26,744 nt of DNA from NCBI GenBank assembly GCA_910587645.1, contig CAJUNA010000001.1, positions 1 to 26,744 on the forward strand, in the 5' to 3' direction. The position numbers were made by a program, and so were the translations under genes. The stretch's first letter is position 1; every line of letters begins with the position of its first letter. Below the pieces are notes generated by a model that worked only from the letters and a program-made list of their open reading frames with translations, had not been told where the DNA came from and ran no database searches. The DNA comes from an uncultured Oscillospiraceae bacterium. GTDB taxonomy: Bacteria; Bacillota; Clostridia; Oscillospirales; Oscillospiraceae. Positions 16,043 through 23,409 of the stretch are shown one piece after another.

Positions 16043-17098
16043 ATGGACGGAACAATGAAAGTGGCAGTGATGGAGGGCATCGGAAAAATGGGGTACACTC
16101 AGCGGCCGATCCCCACCCCCAAAGCGGACGAGGTTTTGGTGAAGCTGGAGTATGTGGGTATCTGCGGCAGCGATATGCACTACTATGAGACGGGAGCGAT
16201 TGGGGACTATGTGGTGAAGCCCCCCTTTGTCCTGGGACATGAACCCGGCGGCATCGTGGTGGAGGTGGGCAGCAATGTCAAGCACCTCAAGGTAGGCGAC
16301 AAAGTGGCATTGGAACCGGGCAAAACCTGCGGCCATTGCGAGTTTTGCCGCCAGGGGAAATATAACCTTTGCCCCGACGTGGTATTTTTTGCCACGCCCC
16401 CGGTGGACGGCGTGTTTCAGGAGTACGTGACCCACGAGGCGGCGCTGTGCTTCAAGCTCCCCGACAACGTCAGCACCCTGGAGGGGGCGCTGATCGAACC
16501 GCTGGCAGTGGGCTTCCACGCCGCCAACCAGGGCGGCGCTCACGCGGGACAGACCGCCGTGGTGATGGGTGCCGGGTGCATTGGTCTGGTGTCCATGATG
16601 GCTCTGAAAGCCGAGGGCGTCAGCCGTGTATATGTGGTGGATGTGATGCAGAAACGGCTGGATAAGGCTCTGGAACTGGGGGCGGACGGTGTGATCAACG
16701 GAAAAGACGAGGATGCCATTGAAGCTGTGCGCAGGCTGACTGGCGGCGCGGGCTGTGACCTGGTCATCGAAACTGCTGGTACGGAGATCACCACCCGGCA
16801 GGCCGTTCACATGACCAAGAAAGGGGCCACCATTGTTCTGGTAGGCTACTCCAAGACCGGAGAGATTACCCTTCCCATGAGTCTGGCTCTGGATAAGGAG
16901 CTGACCTTCAAGACCGTGTTCCGCTACCGTCACATCTATCCCATGGCGATTGACGCCGTTGCCGCCGGGCGGGTCAATCTGAAGGGCATTGTCACCGATA
17001 TTTTTGATTTTGACGATATTCAGAACGCCATGGACAAGAGCGTTTCCGATAAGGCAAACATTGTGAAGGCGGTGGTCCGCATCGCAAAGGAGGGGTAA
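16043..17098 (+). CDS. Zinc-dependent sorbitol/xylitol dehydrogenase-like polyol dehydrogenase
   Basis: The 351-residue medium-chain dehydrogenase oxidises a polyol to a ketose with NAD. Catalytic zinc ligands are the Cys in GICGSD and the His-Glu in LGHEPGG. Structural zinc is held by CGHCEFC..C. The Rossmann loop GAGCIGLVSMM is followed by an acidic residue (VVDV), favouring NAD over NADP. SDMHYYETGAIGDYVV is characteristic of the sorbitol dehydrogenase subgroup. The start at 16043 has AGGAGG 8 nt upstream. It is the first gene of an operon with a symporter and a kinase remnant. The exact substrate (sorbitol, xylitol or another) cannot be decided. Confidence 0.92.
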   Translation: MDGTMKVAVMEGIGKMGYTQRPIPTPKADEVLVKLEYVGICGSDMHYYETGAIGDYVVKPPFVLGHEPGGIVVEVGSNVKHLKVGDKVALEPGKTCGHCEFCRQGKYNLCPDVVFFATPPVDGVFQEYVTHEAALCFKLPDNVSTLEGALIEPLAVGFHAANQGGAHAGQTAVVMGAGCIGLVSMMALKAEGVSRVYVVDVMQKRLDKALELGADGVINGKDEDAIEAVRRLTGGAGCDLVIETAGTEITTRQAVHMTKKGATIVLVGYSKTGEITLPMSLALDKELTFKTVFRYRHIYPMAIDAVAAGRVNLKGIVTDIFDFDDIQNAMDKSVSDKANIVKAVVRIAKEG

Positions 17099-17100
17099 TC

Positions 17101-18486
17101 ATGGCAGGCAAAGCGGTGTCGCAGGAAACAAACGTAAAAGTTCCCCTGATTAGCAAGGTCGCCTACGGCTTCGGTGATGTGGGCTGTAATTTCAGTTGGA
17201 TGTTCGTGAGCAATTTCCTCATGATCTTCTACACAGACGTGTGCGGCATCCCTATGGCCGCAGTTTCCCTTCTGATGCTGATTTCACGGTTTTGGGATGC
17301 CATCAACGATCCCCTGATCGGCAGTCTCAGCGACCGCACCAAGACCCGCTGGGGCCGCTACCGCCCCTGGCTGCTTATCGGCGCGCCCTTGACCGCCCTT
17401 GTCCTGGTACTGACCTTCTGGGCGCATCCTACATGGCCTGACGGCTCCAAGACGGCCTATATGTATATCACCTACTGCCTGCTGGTCCTCGGCTACACCT
17501 GTGTCAATATCCCTTACGGCACCCTCTGCGGTGCGCTGACGCAAAACATCGAGGAGCGGGCGCAGATCAATACCTCCCGCTCGGTATGCGCCATGGTCGC
17601 CATCAACATCATCAATATCATTACGCTGCCCCTGATCGCCACTTTTGGCGGGGAGAATCAGGCCAAGGGGTATCTGCTGGTCACGGTACTCTATGGCGCG
17701 ATCTTTACGGCCTGCCACTGGTTCTGCTTTGCCAAGACAAAAGAGATCGTGACGCCAACGGAAAAGAAGCGTATCCCCATCGGGGTACAGCTCAAGGCGG
17801 CGGCGCAGAACAAACCATATCTCATTGCTCTGGCGGGGCAGCTCCTGTTCGGCCTTGTCCACTACGGGCGCAGCGCCAATCTGATGTACTACTTCAAGTA
17901 TGTGGAGGGAAACGAGGCGCTGTTCACCACCTATTCCATGGTGCTGATGATCCCCTCCATCATCGGCGCGGCGGCGTTCCCCTTCGTATTCCGCTGGCTG
18001 GGCAACAAGGGCCGTACCGCCGCCCTGTTCGCCGCCGGGACCGGTGTGTGCGTATTAGCTCTGTACTTCTTCAGCCCGGTGACTGCTCCCATTCCCTTCT
18101 ACGCTTGCGCCGCGCTGTCCCAGTTGTTCTTCTGCGGCTTCAACACGGCCATTTATGCCATCGTTCCCGACTGTGTGGAGTACGGCGAGTGGAAAACCGG
18201 CATCCGCAACGACGGCTTCCAGTATGCGTTTGTCTCCCTTGGGAACAAGGTGGGCATGGCTGTTGGTACATCCACGCTGGCGGCAGTCCTTGGTATGCTG
18301 GGCTTCGAGGCAAATCAAGTCCAGAGCGAGGCTGTTCAGAGTGTCATCCACCACGCTTTTTCTACCATCCCCGGTGTGTTGTGGATCGTCACAGCGGTGG
18401 TGCTGTTCTTCTATCAGATCAATAAGAACTCCTATAACCGCATTATTGCGGAGCTTGCGGCCAGAAAGGACGTTCAGCATGATTGA
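17101..18486 (+). CDS. GPH-family (glycoside-pentoside-hexuronide) cation symporter
   Basis: This 461-residue polytopic membrane protein has about twelve hydrophobic segments. The family signature DPLIGSLSDRTKTRWGRYRPW sits after the second segment, and the C-terminal half has YGEWKTGIRND, both typical of MelB/GPH carriers. It starts 2 nt after the dehydrogenase with GGAGGGG upstream. It probably imports the polyol or a glycoside used by the operon, driven by a sodium or proton gradient. Confidence 0.9.
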   Translation: MAGKAVSQETNVKVPLISKVAYGFGDVGCNFSWMFVSNFLMIFYTDVCGIPMAAVSLLMLISRFWDAINDPLIGSLSDRTKTRWGRYRPWLLIGAPLTALVLVLTFWAHPTWPDGSKTAYMYITYCLLVLGYTCVNIPYGTLCGALTQNIEERAQINTSRSVCAMVAINIINIITLPLIATFGGENQAKGYLLVTVLYGAIFTACHWFCFAKTKEIVTPTEKKRIPIGVQLKAAAQNKPYLIALAGQLLFGLVHYGRSANLMYYFKYVEGNEALFTTYSMVLMIPSIIGAAAFPFVFRWLGNKGRTAALFAAGTGVCVLALYFFSPVTAPIPFYACAALSQLFFCGFNTAIYAIVPDCVEYGEWKTGIRNDGFQYAFVSLGNKVGMAVGTSTLAAVLGMLGFEANQVQSEAVQSVIHHAFSTIPGVLWIVTAVVLFFYQINKNSYNRIIAELAARKDVQHD

Positions 18487-18895
18487 CATTGTGGCAATGG
18501 GGGAGCTTTTAATTGACTTCACCCCGGGTGGAACAAATTCCAAGGGAATGAAGATGTTTACCCAGAATCCCGGCGGCGCGCCCGCCAATGTTCTGGCGAT
18601 GAACGCCCGGCTGGGAGGGAAAACGGCGTTCATCGGGAAGGTTGGGCAGGACGTTTCCGGAGCGTTCCTCCAGGATGTGCTGGAGGAAAACAGCATTGAC
18701 ACATCTGGACTGGTGTTGAACCCGACCGCGCCGACTACGCTGGCGTTTGTCCATCTGGATGAAAAGGGGAACCGCTCCTTCTCCTTTTACCGCTCTCCCG
18801 GGGTGGATCAAATGCTTGCGCCGAAGGAGGCCGCCTTGGAGCAGATTCAGACTTTCATAAATGAGAAGGAGGATGTTTCATCATGCAAGCAGTAA
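18479..18895 (+). pseudogene. Truncated PfkB-family (fructokinase-like) carbohydrate kinase
   Basis: The frame gives 138 residues, while family members have about 310-330. The N-terminal part is normal: VAMGELLIDFTPGG, NPGGAPANVLAMNARLG and GKVGQDVSGAFL. The similarity stops near residue 122 (EAALEQI), followed by an unrelated tail that runs over the ribosome binding site and start of the next gene. The C-terminal ATP-binding region and the catalytic GAGD aspartate are absent, so it should be inactive. The start overlaps the symporter stop by 8 nt. An intact version would phosphorylate the ketose made by the dehydrogenase. An in-frame deletion with a breakpoint near 18845-18860 is the simplest explanation. 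Confidence 0.85.
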
Positions 18896-19110
18896 CCATA
18901 TCTCTTACACAGGTTGACCAAGTAAAACAATTTGTCAATCTGGTAGGACAGTTCCCTTTCGATGTGGATGTGGTGTCGGGCCGGTACACTGTCAACGCTA
19001 AATCTATGCTTGGAATTTATAGCTTGGATTTAAGTAAGCCTATCCAGGTTTTGATTTATAGTGATGACTGCGAGGAATTGAAAAGGGAACTGGCGGAATT
19101 GATGTCGTAA
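18883..19110 (+). CDS. HPr-like (Crh-like) small protein without histidine
   Basis: The 75-residue protein resembles HPr in its second half (VNAKSMLGIYSLDLSKPI), which matches the HPr segment around regulatory Ser46; the equivalent here is Ser41. The catalytic His15 region is replaced by TQVDQVKQF, and the protein has no histidine at all, so it cannot pass phosphate in the PTS. This is the Crh logic: a serine-phosphorylated effector without PTS activity. AAGGAGG lies 10 nt before the ATG, inside the end of the kinase remnant. A good terminator follows, so the gene looks intact. Confidence 0.8.
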   Translation: MQAVTISLTQVDQVKQFVNLVGQFPFDVDVVSGRYTVNAKSMLGIYSLDLSKPIQVLIYSDDCEELKRELAELMS

Positions 19111-19173
19111 TGGCTTCCACATGCTTATGACTGTAGCTAGGCAGAGATAGGGTTCGTTAAGAGGTTCTGTGTC

Positions 19174-19208
19174 GTGGCGGTTTTGAGAAATCAAAGCCGC
19201 CACTTTTT
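19174..19208 (+). terminator. Intrinsic terminator after the HPr-like gene
   Basis: A 13-bp stem (19174-19186 with 19191-19203, one G-U pair) with a GAAA tetraloop is followed by TTTTT. Confidence 0.9.
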
Positions 19209-19645
19209 ATGGCCCACCGGCGGCATATATGACGATGCCGCCACCCTCCATGAGTTTTGGGATGATAGCCAAGCAGTTTGGCCGAAGCCTTTACCGTGAG
19301 TGGAAAGACCATTGGGACGAGCGCGGTGGCTCCATGCACGGTATGTTCTGAAAAAGAAGTTTTGAGAGATCGCGGCGGACGAGGGGATCAGCGGAAGCTG
19401 CGCCGCCAAATCCATCGCCGGCACAATCATGAAGCTGTAGCTGAACCGCATCCATAAGGAAGAATGCAACGCCAGGATCATCCGTCTCTCCCGCCTGCCA
19501 GGAGCGGGGGAGCTTGCGGAAAACGCTGAACGATGGGGCGCTACGCGCCCCGAACCCCTTATGCGCCAGCAAAAACAGAACATCCGCTTTGCGTCTGTTC
19601 CCTTTCCGCTGGCCTGTTACCCGCCGCTGAAAGGAGACCGAACCC
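19209..19645. other. Degenerate mobile-element sequence, no intact gene
   Basis: All frames are broken by stops. Short coding-like stretches on the plus strand (GGIYDDAATLHEFW near 19215, EIAADEGISGSCAAKS near 19372, ARIIRLSRLPGAGELAENAE near 19472) suggest decayed genes, but I cannot assign them. The segment leads into the relaxase remnant and probably belongs to the same element. Confidence 0.5.
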
Positions 19646-20020
19646 ATAGCAATTTCTCATTGTCCCAGTCAGATCATCAAGCGCAACATCGGCAAATCCG
19701 TCGTAGCTGCCGCCGCCTACCGAAGCGGCGAGAAGCTGACAAACGGGTGGGACGGCATGACCCATGATTACACTCACAAGGGCGGCATCGTCCACACGGA
19801 GATCATGCTGCCAGCCCACGCCACGCCGGAATTTCAAGACCGCTCCACGCGCTGGAACTTCGTGGAGCAGATTGAGAAATCCAGCGATGCCCAGCTTGCC
19901 CGTGAGATTGACGTTGCCCTTCCGGTGAAGTTGTCCCCCGCACAGCAGTTGACTCTTGTCCGGTCATTCGTGAATATAATTGGCACATGGCTATCTGCTT
20001 GCAGCAGGATTACCCAATAG
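19646..20020 (+). pseudogene. N-terminal remnant of a MobA/MobL relaxase
   Basis: Translation from 19646 gives AISHCPSQIIKRNIGKSVV, then AAAAYRSGEKL and THKGGIVHTEIMLP, the N terminus of MobA/MobL (MobQ-type) relaxases that nick DNA at oriT. A good ribosome binding site (AAAGGAG, 9 nt) is present, but the expected ATG is ATA. Similarity ends near 19970 (TLVRSFVN), where the conserved continuation and its metal-binding HDKGDGNPHAH-type motif are missing. An unrelated 16-residue tail runs into the 3' end of the convergent MerR gene. Start loss and truncation make it non-functional. Confidence 0.82.
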
Positions 20021-20842
20021 TCCCACCGAGATCATGGACGCGGCATTTTTCTCTACCGAATTGAGAATAAACCCGGCCAGATCACAGGCATAGAAATTCC
20101 CCGTAATCTTCAAGCCCTGTTCCAGGATATAGCTTTTGAGGACAGCATAGCCCTCAGAAATATCCCAGCGGCCCCGGCAGCAAAGATATAAATAGTGCCC
20201 GGCGGGCTTCTCCATATAATAGGGGAAGTCCGCTTTTTCCTTGATTCTGGTGTAAAGATGGCTGATGGCCCCCGGCCCGTCCTGTTCCCCCGGCTGGTGG
20301 ATGGCCCCCAACTGAAAATCCGTCTGTATCCTGTACTGCCCGCACAGCCTCTGGCACCGCTCCAGTACGGCAATCAGCATTTCATCCTCGCCGGCCAATG
20401 GAGCCATCAAACCCTCCAGCTCCTCCACCGGGAGGGCCAGCAGGTGCTCCGCTTCAAACCAGGCGGTCTGTGGAACCATGTTCGAAACCGGCCCGAACTC
20501 CAGATTGCGCAGGGCGCTGGACAGCACGAAGTCCATGTGCTCCAGCTTCTGTCGCTCTGTCTCCAGGCGCCCCTTCTGTTCCCGCAGCAGTTCCTGCGTC
20601 TGGGCGGTGTCCTGCCCCTGGAGACAGCGGCGGATCTTCTCCAATGGCGTCCCCGTTTGGCGAAAGATGGAGATGGCGTAAAAATCGTAGAACTGCTCCA
20701 CATCATAATAAAAATAGCTATTATCCCCCTGGTGGGCTGGGGAGAGGAGACCAATGTCCTTATAGTGCCGCAGCGTCTCCTTGGTGGTGCCGCACAGGGC
20801 GGCGAAGGCCCCGGAGGTCAGCCAGCCCTTTTTACATTCCAT
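19991..20842 (-). CDS. MerR-family regulator with GyrI-like effector domain (BltR/BmrR type)
   Basis: The 283-residue protein has an N-terminal MerR winged helix (TSGAFAALCGTTKETLRHYKDIGLL), a helix linker with TGTPLEKIRRCL, and a long coiled segment around residues 75-105. The C-terminal domain of about 150 residues has the GyrI/BmrR-like ligand-binding character. Such proteins activate drug-efflux genes on binding cationic drugs. I place the start at 20842 (MECKKGW) because GGAGG lies 8 nt upstream; the frame continues 43 codons further but crosses the promoter. The MATE gene to the right is the probable target. The 3' end meets the relaxase remnant. Confidence 0.9.
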   Translation of the reverse strand: MECKKGWLTSGAFAALCGTTKETLRHYKDIGLLSPAHQGDNSYFYYDVEQFYDFYAISIFRQTGTPLEKIRRCLQGQDTAQTQELLREQKGRLETERQKLEHMDFVLSSALRNLEFGPVSNMVPQTAWFEAEHLLALPVEELEGLMAPLAGEDEMLIAVLERCQRLCGQYRIQTDFQLGAIHQPGEQDGPGAISHLYTRIKEKADFPYYMEKPAGHYLYLCCRGRWDISEGYAVLKSYILEQGLKITGNFYACDLAGFILNSVEKNAASMISVGLLGNPAASR

Positions 20843-20873
20843 AAAAATTTCCTCCCAAAATGAAAAATACCTC

Positions 20874-20904
20874 TTGACTGCGTGGCGGCCACACGGTTTA
20901 TGAT
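20874..20904 (+). promoter_or_regulatory. MerR-type promoter/operator with 19-bp spacer
   Basis: TTGACT (20874-20879), a 19-bp spacer and TATGAT (20899-20904) point rightward. A 19-bp spacer is the hallmark of MerR-activated promoters, and the spacer holds a dyad (gtgg-cgg-ccac). It lies just upstream of the merR gene. The decamer atacctcttg occurs on both sides (20868-20877 and 20903-20912). The transcript would run antisense into the GyrI-like gene. Confidence 0.65.
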
Positions 20905-20928
20905 ACCTCTTGCCGGGAAAGATGTCAA
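20900..20928 (-). promoter_or_regulatory. Sigma-A promoter of the merR gene
   Basis: On the minus strand, TTGACA (20928-20923), a 17-bp spacer and TATCAT (20905-20900). Its -10 box overlaps the -10 box of the opposing MerR-type promoter almost exactly, so the two promoters compete and MerR binding could autoregulate. Confidence 0.75.
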
Positions 20929-20937
20929 ATATCAAAA

Positions 20938-20968
20938 AGCGAGGGAACTGCCGTTCCAGGCAGTTCTC
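20938..20968 (-). terminator. Terminator candidate for the GyrI-like gene
   Basis: gaactgcc (20945-20952) and ggcagttc (20959-20966) form an 8-bp stem, extendable to 10 bp, with a 6-nt loop. On the minus strand CCTCGCTTTTT follows, so the T tract is slightly displaced. Confidence 0.6.
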
Positions 20969-20985
20969 CAATAAACCGGAATTTC

Positions 20986-21462
20986 CTATAAAGATTCAAC
21001 AGGAAAAAATAGCTTGTTTTTTCCTGTCGCAGGCTCAGTATAATCACACACCGCCCCCGCGAGTTTCATTCCTTTTTCAGAAATGGTATTATTCATTACC
21101 TCGTCAAATATTTCGCCATATCTGTTTGGTTCAATGTCCACAACAATGTATTTTCGCGCTGGAATAACCCATTTAGTCCATCCTTCAGGCGCAATTGCAT
21201 CAGCATAAGTTTCAACGCCTGCAAGGTACAGCCCTCTTGTAAACTGATGAGTCCATGGATGAAAAGACTTACTCTCATCACTCATTGCGCCCCAAAATCC
21301 AACATATGCTCCATCCGAATTTTTCATGCCAAGAGCAGCCACCTCATTAAAATGGGAATTGGCTTCTTGCCATAACTCTTGCACAATATTTTTTTCTGTA
21401 GTACATAAATCTTCTTTACCAATAACAGTAAACATTGGTAAATCTATAATTCTTATTTCCAT
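20986..21462 (-). CDS. GyrI-like small-molecule-binding domain protein
   Basis: The stand-alone 158-residue protein resembles the effector domain of AraC/MerR regulators (GyrI-like, SHOCT-type fold). Its N terminus is EIRIIDLPMFTVIGKED; the middle has GAYVGFWGAMSDE and LYLAGVETYADA; a late VIPARKYIVVDIEP segment follows. It has no DNA-binding part. Related proteins bind or hydrolyse hydrophobic toxic compounds. Start choice is uncertain: ATG 21462 lacks a close RBS, while TTG 21468 has GGAG 8 nt upstream. The gene is more AT-rich than merR and the MATE gene on either side, suggesting separate origin. Confidence 0.85.
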   Translation of the reverse strand: MEIRIIDLPMFTVIGKEDLCTTEKNIVQELWQEANSHFNEVAALGMKNSDGAYVGFWGAMSDESKSFHPWTHQFTRGLYLAGVETYADAIAPEGWTKWVIPARKYIVVDIEPNRYGEIFDEVMNNTISEKGMKLAGAVCDYTEPATGKNKLFFPVESL

Positions 21463-21512
21463 AAGCAATACTCTGTCTCCGACTATTCATTAAATCCCTA
21501 CTTATTGCCCCA

Positions 21513-21541
21513 ATTATAACACCGGCGCGAAACAAATACAA
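21513..21541 (-). promoter_or_regulatory. Sigma-A promoter of the GyrI-like gene with an inverted repeat
   Basis: On the minus strand, TTGTAT (21541-21536), a 17-bp spacer and a perfect TATAAT (21518-21513). Six-base arms accggc (21521-21526) and gccggt (21542-21547) bracket the spacer and -35, a possible regulator site shared with the MATE upstream region. No convincing plus-strand promoter for the MATE gene was found here. Confidence 0.7.
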
Positions 21542-21596
21542 GCCGGTTTTATAGAATGAGAAACCTTTTCCACCAGCAGCACGAAAGGAGAAAATC

Positions 21597-22934
21597 ATGG
21601 AAACCAAACTGGACTCTTACCATCTGCCTGTCACGGGCAAAAACATCTTGCGCTTCGCTTTCCCCACCATTGTGATGACGGTGTTCAACACCTTCTACAC
21701 CATGGTGGACGGGCTGTTCGTCTCCAACTTGATCGGCATGGAGGCCCTGTCCGCCATCAACCTCACCGCCCCGGTCATCGCCCTGATTACGGCGGTGTCC
21801 GGGATGTTGGCTACCGGCGGCAGCGCCGTGGTGATGAAGAAAATGGGGGAACACAAAGTACAAGAGGCCCGGCAGGATTTTACCCTGCTGATCCTCACCA
21901 ACGCCGTTGTGGGCGCGGTGATGATGGTGCTTGGCTACACCCTGATGGACACCCTGCTGGGTGCCATGGGTCTCTCCCCGGCGGTGTTTGGCTACTGCCA
22001 CACCTACCTGAGCAATTACCTGCTGTTCACCATCCCCATCCTGCTCATGTATAACTTCTCCCTCTACCTGATTGCCGCCGACAAATCCACCCTGTCCCTG
22101 ATTTGCACCGTGGCGGGGGGCGTAACCAATATCATTCTGGACTACGCGCTGATTGCCCTGTTTGACATGGGCATCCAGGGCGCGGCCATCGCCACCGGCC
22201 TGGGGTACTCCATCACTGCTGTGGTGGGCTTCCTGGTGTTTCAGAAGAAAAGCAATCTGCTCCACTTTGAAAGGCCGGTCTTCCGGGGCGGGGTGCTGTT
22301 CCACGCCTCCACCAACGGCATGTCGGAGCTGGCCACCTCCCTGGTGTCGGGCATCACCACCCTGCTGTTCAACATGGCGATGCTGAAATACGTGGGCGAG
22401 GACGGCGTGGCGGCCATCACCATCATCATGTATGTACTTATGTTTGTCAGCGCCCTGTTCATCGGCTACTCCTACGGGGTGGCCCCCATGGTCTCCTACT
22501 ACCACGGGGAGCAGAACCATGAGAAACTGAAAAAGCTGGTGGGATTCAGCGTCCGGTTTATTGTTGGGATCTCTGTACTGTGTACGGTGGTTTCTATTTT
22601 GGCGACCGTCCCCCTGGTGGGCATCTTCACCCGGCCCGATAGCCCGGTCTATGCGCTGGCAGTGACTGGAAACCGGCTGTGCTCCCTGGCGCTGCTGTTT
22701 GTGGGGCTGAACGTCTTTGCCAGCGGGATGTTCACCGCCCTGTCTAACGGGGTGGTGTCCGCTGTGCTGGCCTTCTCCCGGTCGTTCCTGTTCACGGTTG
22801 CCAGCATCCAGATCATGCCTGTCCTGCTGGGCGGCGTCACCGGCGTGTGGCTGGCAACGCCGGTGGCCGAGCTGTTGGGGACAATTATGGCGGCGGTGCT
22901 GCTGTTGAAAAACCGGAAGCGGTATGGGTATTAA
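21597..22934 (+). CDS. MATE-family multidrug efflux transporter
   Basis: The 445-residue membrane protein has twelve predicted hydrophobic segments and the two-fold MatE arrangement. Typical segments include FAFPTIVMTVFNTFYTMVDG near the N terminus, SAINLTAPVI, and in the second half FNMAMLKYVGEDGVAA. MATE carriers export drugs or metabolites against sodium or protons. The ATG has AAAGGAG 6 nt upstream. The nearby MerR and GyrI-like genes make drug-responsive control likely. The substrate is unknown. Length is normal and no damage is seen. Confidence 0.93.
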   Translation: METKLDSYHLPVTGKNILRFAFPTIVMTVFNTFYTMVDGLFVSNLIGMEALSAINLTAPVIALITAVSGMLATGGSAVVMKKMGEHKVQEARQDFTLLILTNAVVGAVMMVLGYTLMDTLLGAMGLSPAVFGYCHTYLSNYLLFTIPILLMYNFSLYLIAADKSTLSLICTVAGGVTNIILDYALIALFDMGIQGAAIATGLGYSITAVVGFLVFQKKSNLLHFERPVFRGGVLFHASTNGMSELATSLVSGITTLLFNMAMLKYVGEDGVAAITIIMYVLMFVSALFIGYSYGVAPMVSYYHGEQNHEKLKKLVGFSVRFIVGISVLCTVVSILATVPLVGIFTRPDSPVYALAVTGNRLCSLALLFVGLNVFASGMFTALSNGVVSAVLAFSRSFLFTVASIQIMPVLLGGVTGVWLATPVAELLGTIMAAVLLLKNRKRYGY

Positions 22935-23003
22935 ACATCTCAATAATATATTTTCGACATCCTGTTACAATGAACCTTGTTTCTCTGTTTTATTCCTACT
23001 AAC

Positions 23004-23075
23004 TTTGATGTGATTTTCCTGGATATCCAGATGGAACAGCCAGATGGCATGGAGACCGCCAAGCTGCTGCGCTAG
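23004..23075 (+). pseudogene. Fragment of a response-regulator receiver domain
   Basis: Twenty-three codons encode FDVIFLDIQMEQPDGMETAK and then LLR before a stop. This is the strand and loop carrying the phospho-acceptor aspartate (FLDI) of a receiver domain, as in AgrA/LytTR regulators. There is no start, and both sides are cut. The preceding 70 bases after the MATE stop are AT-rich and hold no gene. Confidence 0.8.
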
Positions 23076-23259
23076 CAATGGAGCCAAAGCCATTCGTATC
23101 AGCGGGAAGCAGCAGGGAGATTTCTACATGCTGACTTTTGAAAACACCTGCTCCGATGAACCCCTGCCCCCGGCGGGAACCGGGCTTTCCAATATCGAAG
23201 CGGTTGCGGAAAAGTACCACGGGACGGCGCTGACGGAAAAAAGTGGACGCCTGTTTTAG
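23074..23259 (+). pseudogene. C-terminal fragment of a GHKL (AgrC-like) sensor histidine kinase
   Basis: Directly abutting the receiver fragment, the frame reads NGAKAIRISGKQQGDFYML and TFENTCSDEPLPPAGTGLSN, then IEAVAEKYHG. This is the ATPase end of a GHKL-type kinase, with the N-box tail and the G-rich GTGLSN motif. The sensor, dimerisation and most of the ATPase region are missing. It is a deletion scar between adjacent regulator and kinase genes. Confidence 0.8.
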
Positions 23260-23318
23260 CGTACCGCGGAATGTTTCTTCTCTTTCCGATTAGCAGAAGT
23301 CAAACGGAGTGATAATGC

Positions 23319-23347
23319 TTGCCGGTATAGGCGAAACGCTGTATAAT
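23319..23347 (+). promoter_or_regulatory. Sigma-A promoter for the GrpB-family gene
   Basis: TTGCCG (23319-23324), a 17-bp spacer and a perfect TATAAT (23342-23347) lie about 60 bp before the start. Confidence 0.75.
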
Positions 23348-23409
23348 ATTTTTATAGGAAGTATTCAAGCTATTATTAGCTGAATTGTGATATTCGATAG
23401 GAGAAAATT

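Noticed and set aside
21549..22943. A 464-codon open frame antisense to the MATE gene
   Set aside because: The composition is His/Gln/Gly-rich and low in hydrophobic order, with no RBS or family pattern; it is a codon-bias shadow of the GC-rich MATE gene.
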